Assembly (NCBI GenBank): GCA_905331475.1
Contig: CAJNYU010002706.1
Coordinates: forward strand, 248,001 to 312,000
Reading direction: 5' to 3'
Source of the DNA: Rotaria socialis
Lineage: Eukaryota > Rotifera > Eurotatoria > Philodinida > Philodinidae
DNA: 64,000 nucleotides
Each line of letters opens with the position of its first letter. Positions within the stretch are counted from its first letter, which is position 1. The notes under the pieces are model-generated. The model searched no databases. It saw nothing but the letters and a program-made list of their open reading frames with translations, and was not told where the DNA came from. Made by a program: the position numbers and the translations under genes. Positions 63,148-64,000 of the stretch are shown in pieces.

Positions 63148-64000
63148 ATTCTTAGATTGTAGATAAAATAAAGAAAGATTATATATTCCTTCAAATTGAT
63201 GTATCGTTTATCCTGACAATGACTTTCAAAGTTACATTGTACAGAATTTTATTTAAAAAAATAACTTTAGCACCTATACCAGCGACTATTTTGTTCATTG
63301 ACATTGCCATTTTGATTTGAATGATTTTATTTTTCTGTATAAAAAGAGAATAACGTAGCTACTGTTGTCTGATAGACATCGTAGTTTTATCTATTTAATA
63401 CAAATCATTAAATGAAATATTTGTGAAATTTTACAGGTACATATTTTTCGCAGAAGAATTTTCAATGTTTTCATGAGACGAAAATAATTTGATTTTAATC
63501 ATCGATTATTTTCACCACTTGTGATGAGTGAAGACATGTAAAATATAATAAAAGCTGTGTCGCAGAAAAGCCAAAGCCAATAACTATCGTAAAAAAATAG
63601 TGAAGTCTAGCAAGTATCGTATTTACACGTCTATAATTTAATATTATTCTATTGAAGTTCTTTTTGATCGATTCGATGTATATAACCAAGAGTAACATTA
63701 ATATTGAATATGTTCGCGAACGCTACATCTTCAAAAGATTTCGATAAATCAATATTCTTAGTTATTTCATTTAGTTATTCGTAAAAGAAGAAATTGACTT
63801 AATTCATACTTCGAAAAGCTTCATAAGAATAATATGATCAATAGATTCAAATAATTGAACAGCTAATGTGCCAATAGAGAATGAATCGACGAAACATATT
63901 TTTCCTCGAGTTTTCTATAATTTCTTATTGAACGATACTATAGATTGGTCTTGATAAGTGGGAATTTTTTTTAATTATTTTTAGCCATTTTTCAGATAGA
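63148..64000. other. Intergenic to the window end
   Basis: AT-rich 3' flank of the RVRF gene. A Tyr/Leu/Ile-rich minus frame (63495-63698) is unconvincing. Nothing recognised. Confidence 0.5.

Overview
This window is nuclear DNA of a small invertebrate animal. It is AT-rich, its protein genes are split by very short introns (mostly 50-80 bp, GT...AG), and it carries an NMDA-receptor subunit, a golgin, a calponin-type muscle protein and a SoHo/SH3 adaptor, which together indicate a metazoan with neurons and muscle. Compact introns, a degenerate extra kinase copy and a FUSC-type transporter of a kind rarely seen in animals suggest a bdelloid rotifer or a close relative. That assignment is inference; no marker gene in the window proves it. 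All multi-exon models below were built by eye from reading frame, splice sites and phase.

Layout. 125-2992 (-): unrecognised nine-exon disordered protein. 6089-11238 (+): GM130/golgin A2-like tether. 12154-12750 (-): intronless single-pass membrane protein with three RRxS sites. 16181-17080 (+): small CDP-alcohol phosphatidyltransferase. 17379-18801 (-): calponin/transgelin-like protein. 19748-23550 (+): large FUSC-like membrane protein. 26933-28324 (+): decayed DRAK/STK17-like kinase with two nonsense codons at conserved tryptophans. 28546-28859: MITE-like inverted-repeat element. 29611-30605 (+): two small tandem paralogous ORFs. 31480-34717 (+): PPP1R16-type (MYPT3/TIMAP) phosphatase targeting subunit with a CaaX end. 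35334-37603 (-): EF-hand protein with an N-terminal extension. 39554-45599 (+): GluN1-type NMDA receptor subunit in 17 exons. 47761-59876 (+): sorbin-homology plus SH3 adaptor of the vinexin/CAP/ArgBP2 family. A large intronless gene at 54390-57611 (+) lies in one of its introns. 62063-63147 (+): disordered protein with an RVRF phosphatase-docking motif.

The genes do not form an operon or pathway. Recurring themes are synaptic and cytoskeletal function (GluN1, SoHo/SH3 adaptor, calponin, EF-hand protein) and PP1 targeting (PPP1R16, the RVRF protein). The remaining 0.3-3.5 kb gaps show AT-rich sequence, microsatellites and a few repeat structures. I saw no tRNA, rRNA, CRISPR or prokaryote-type features.
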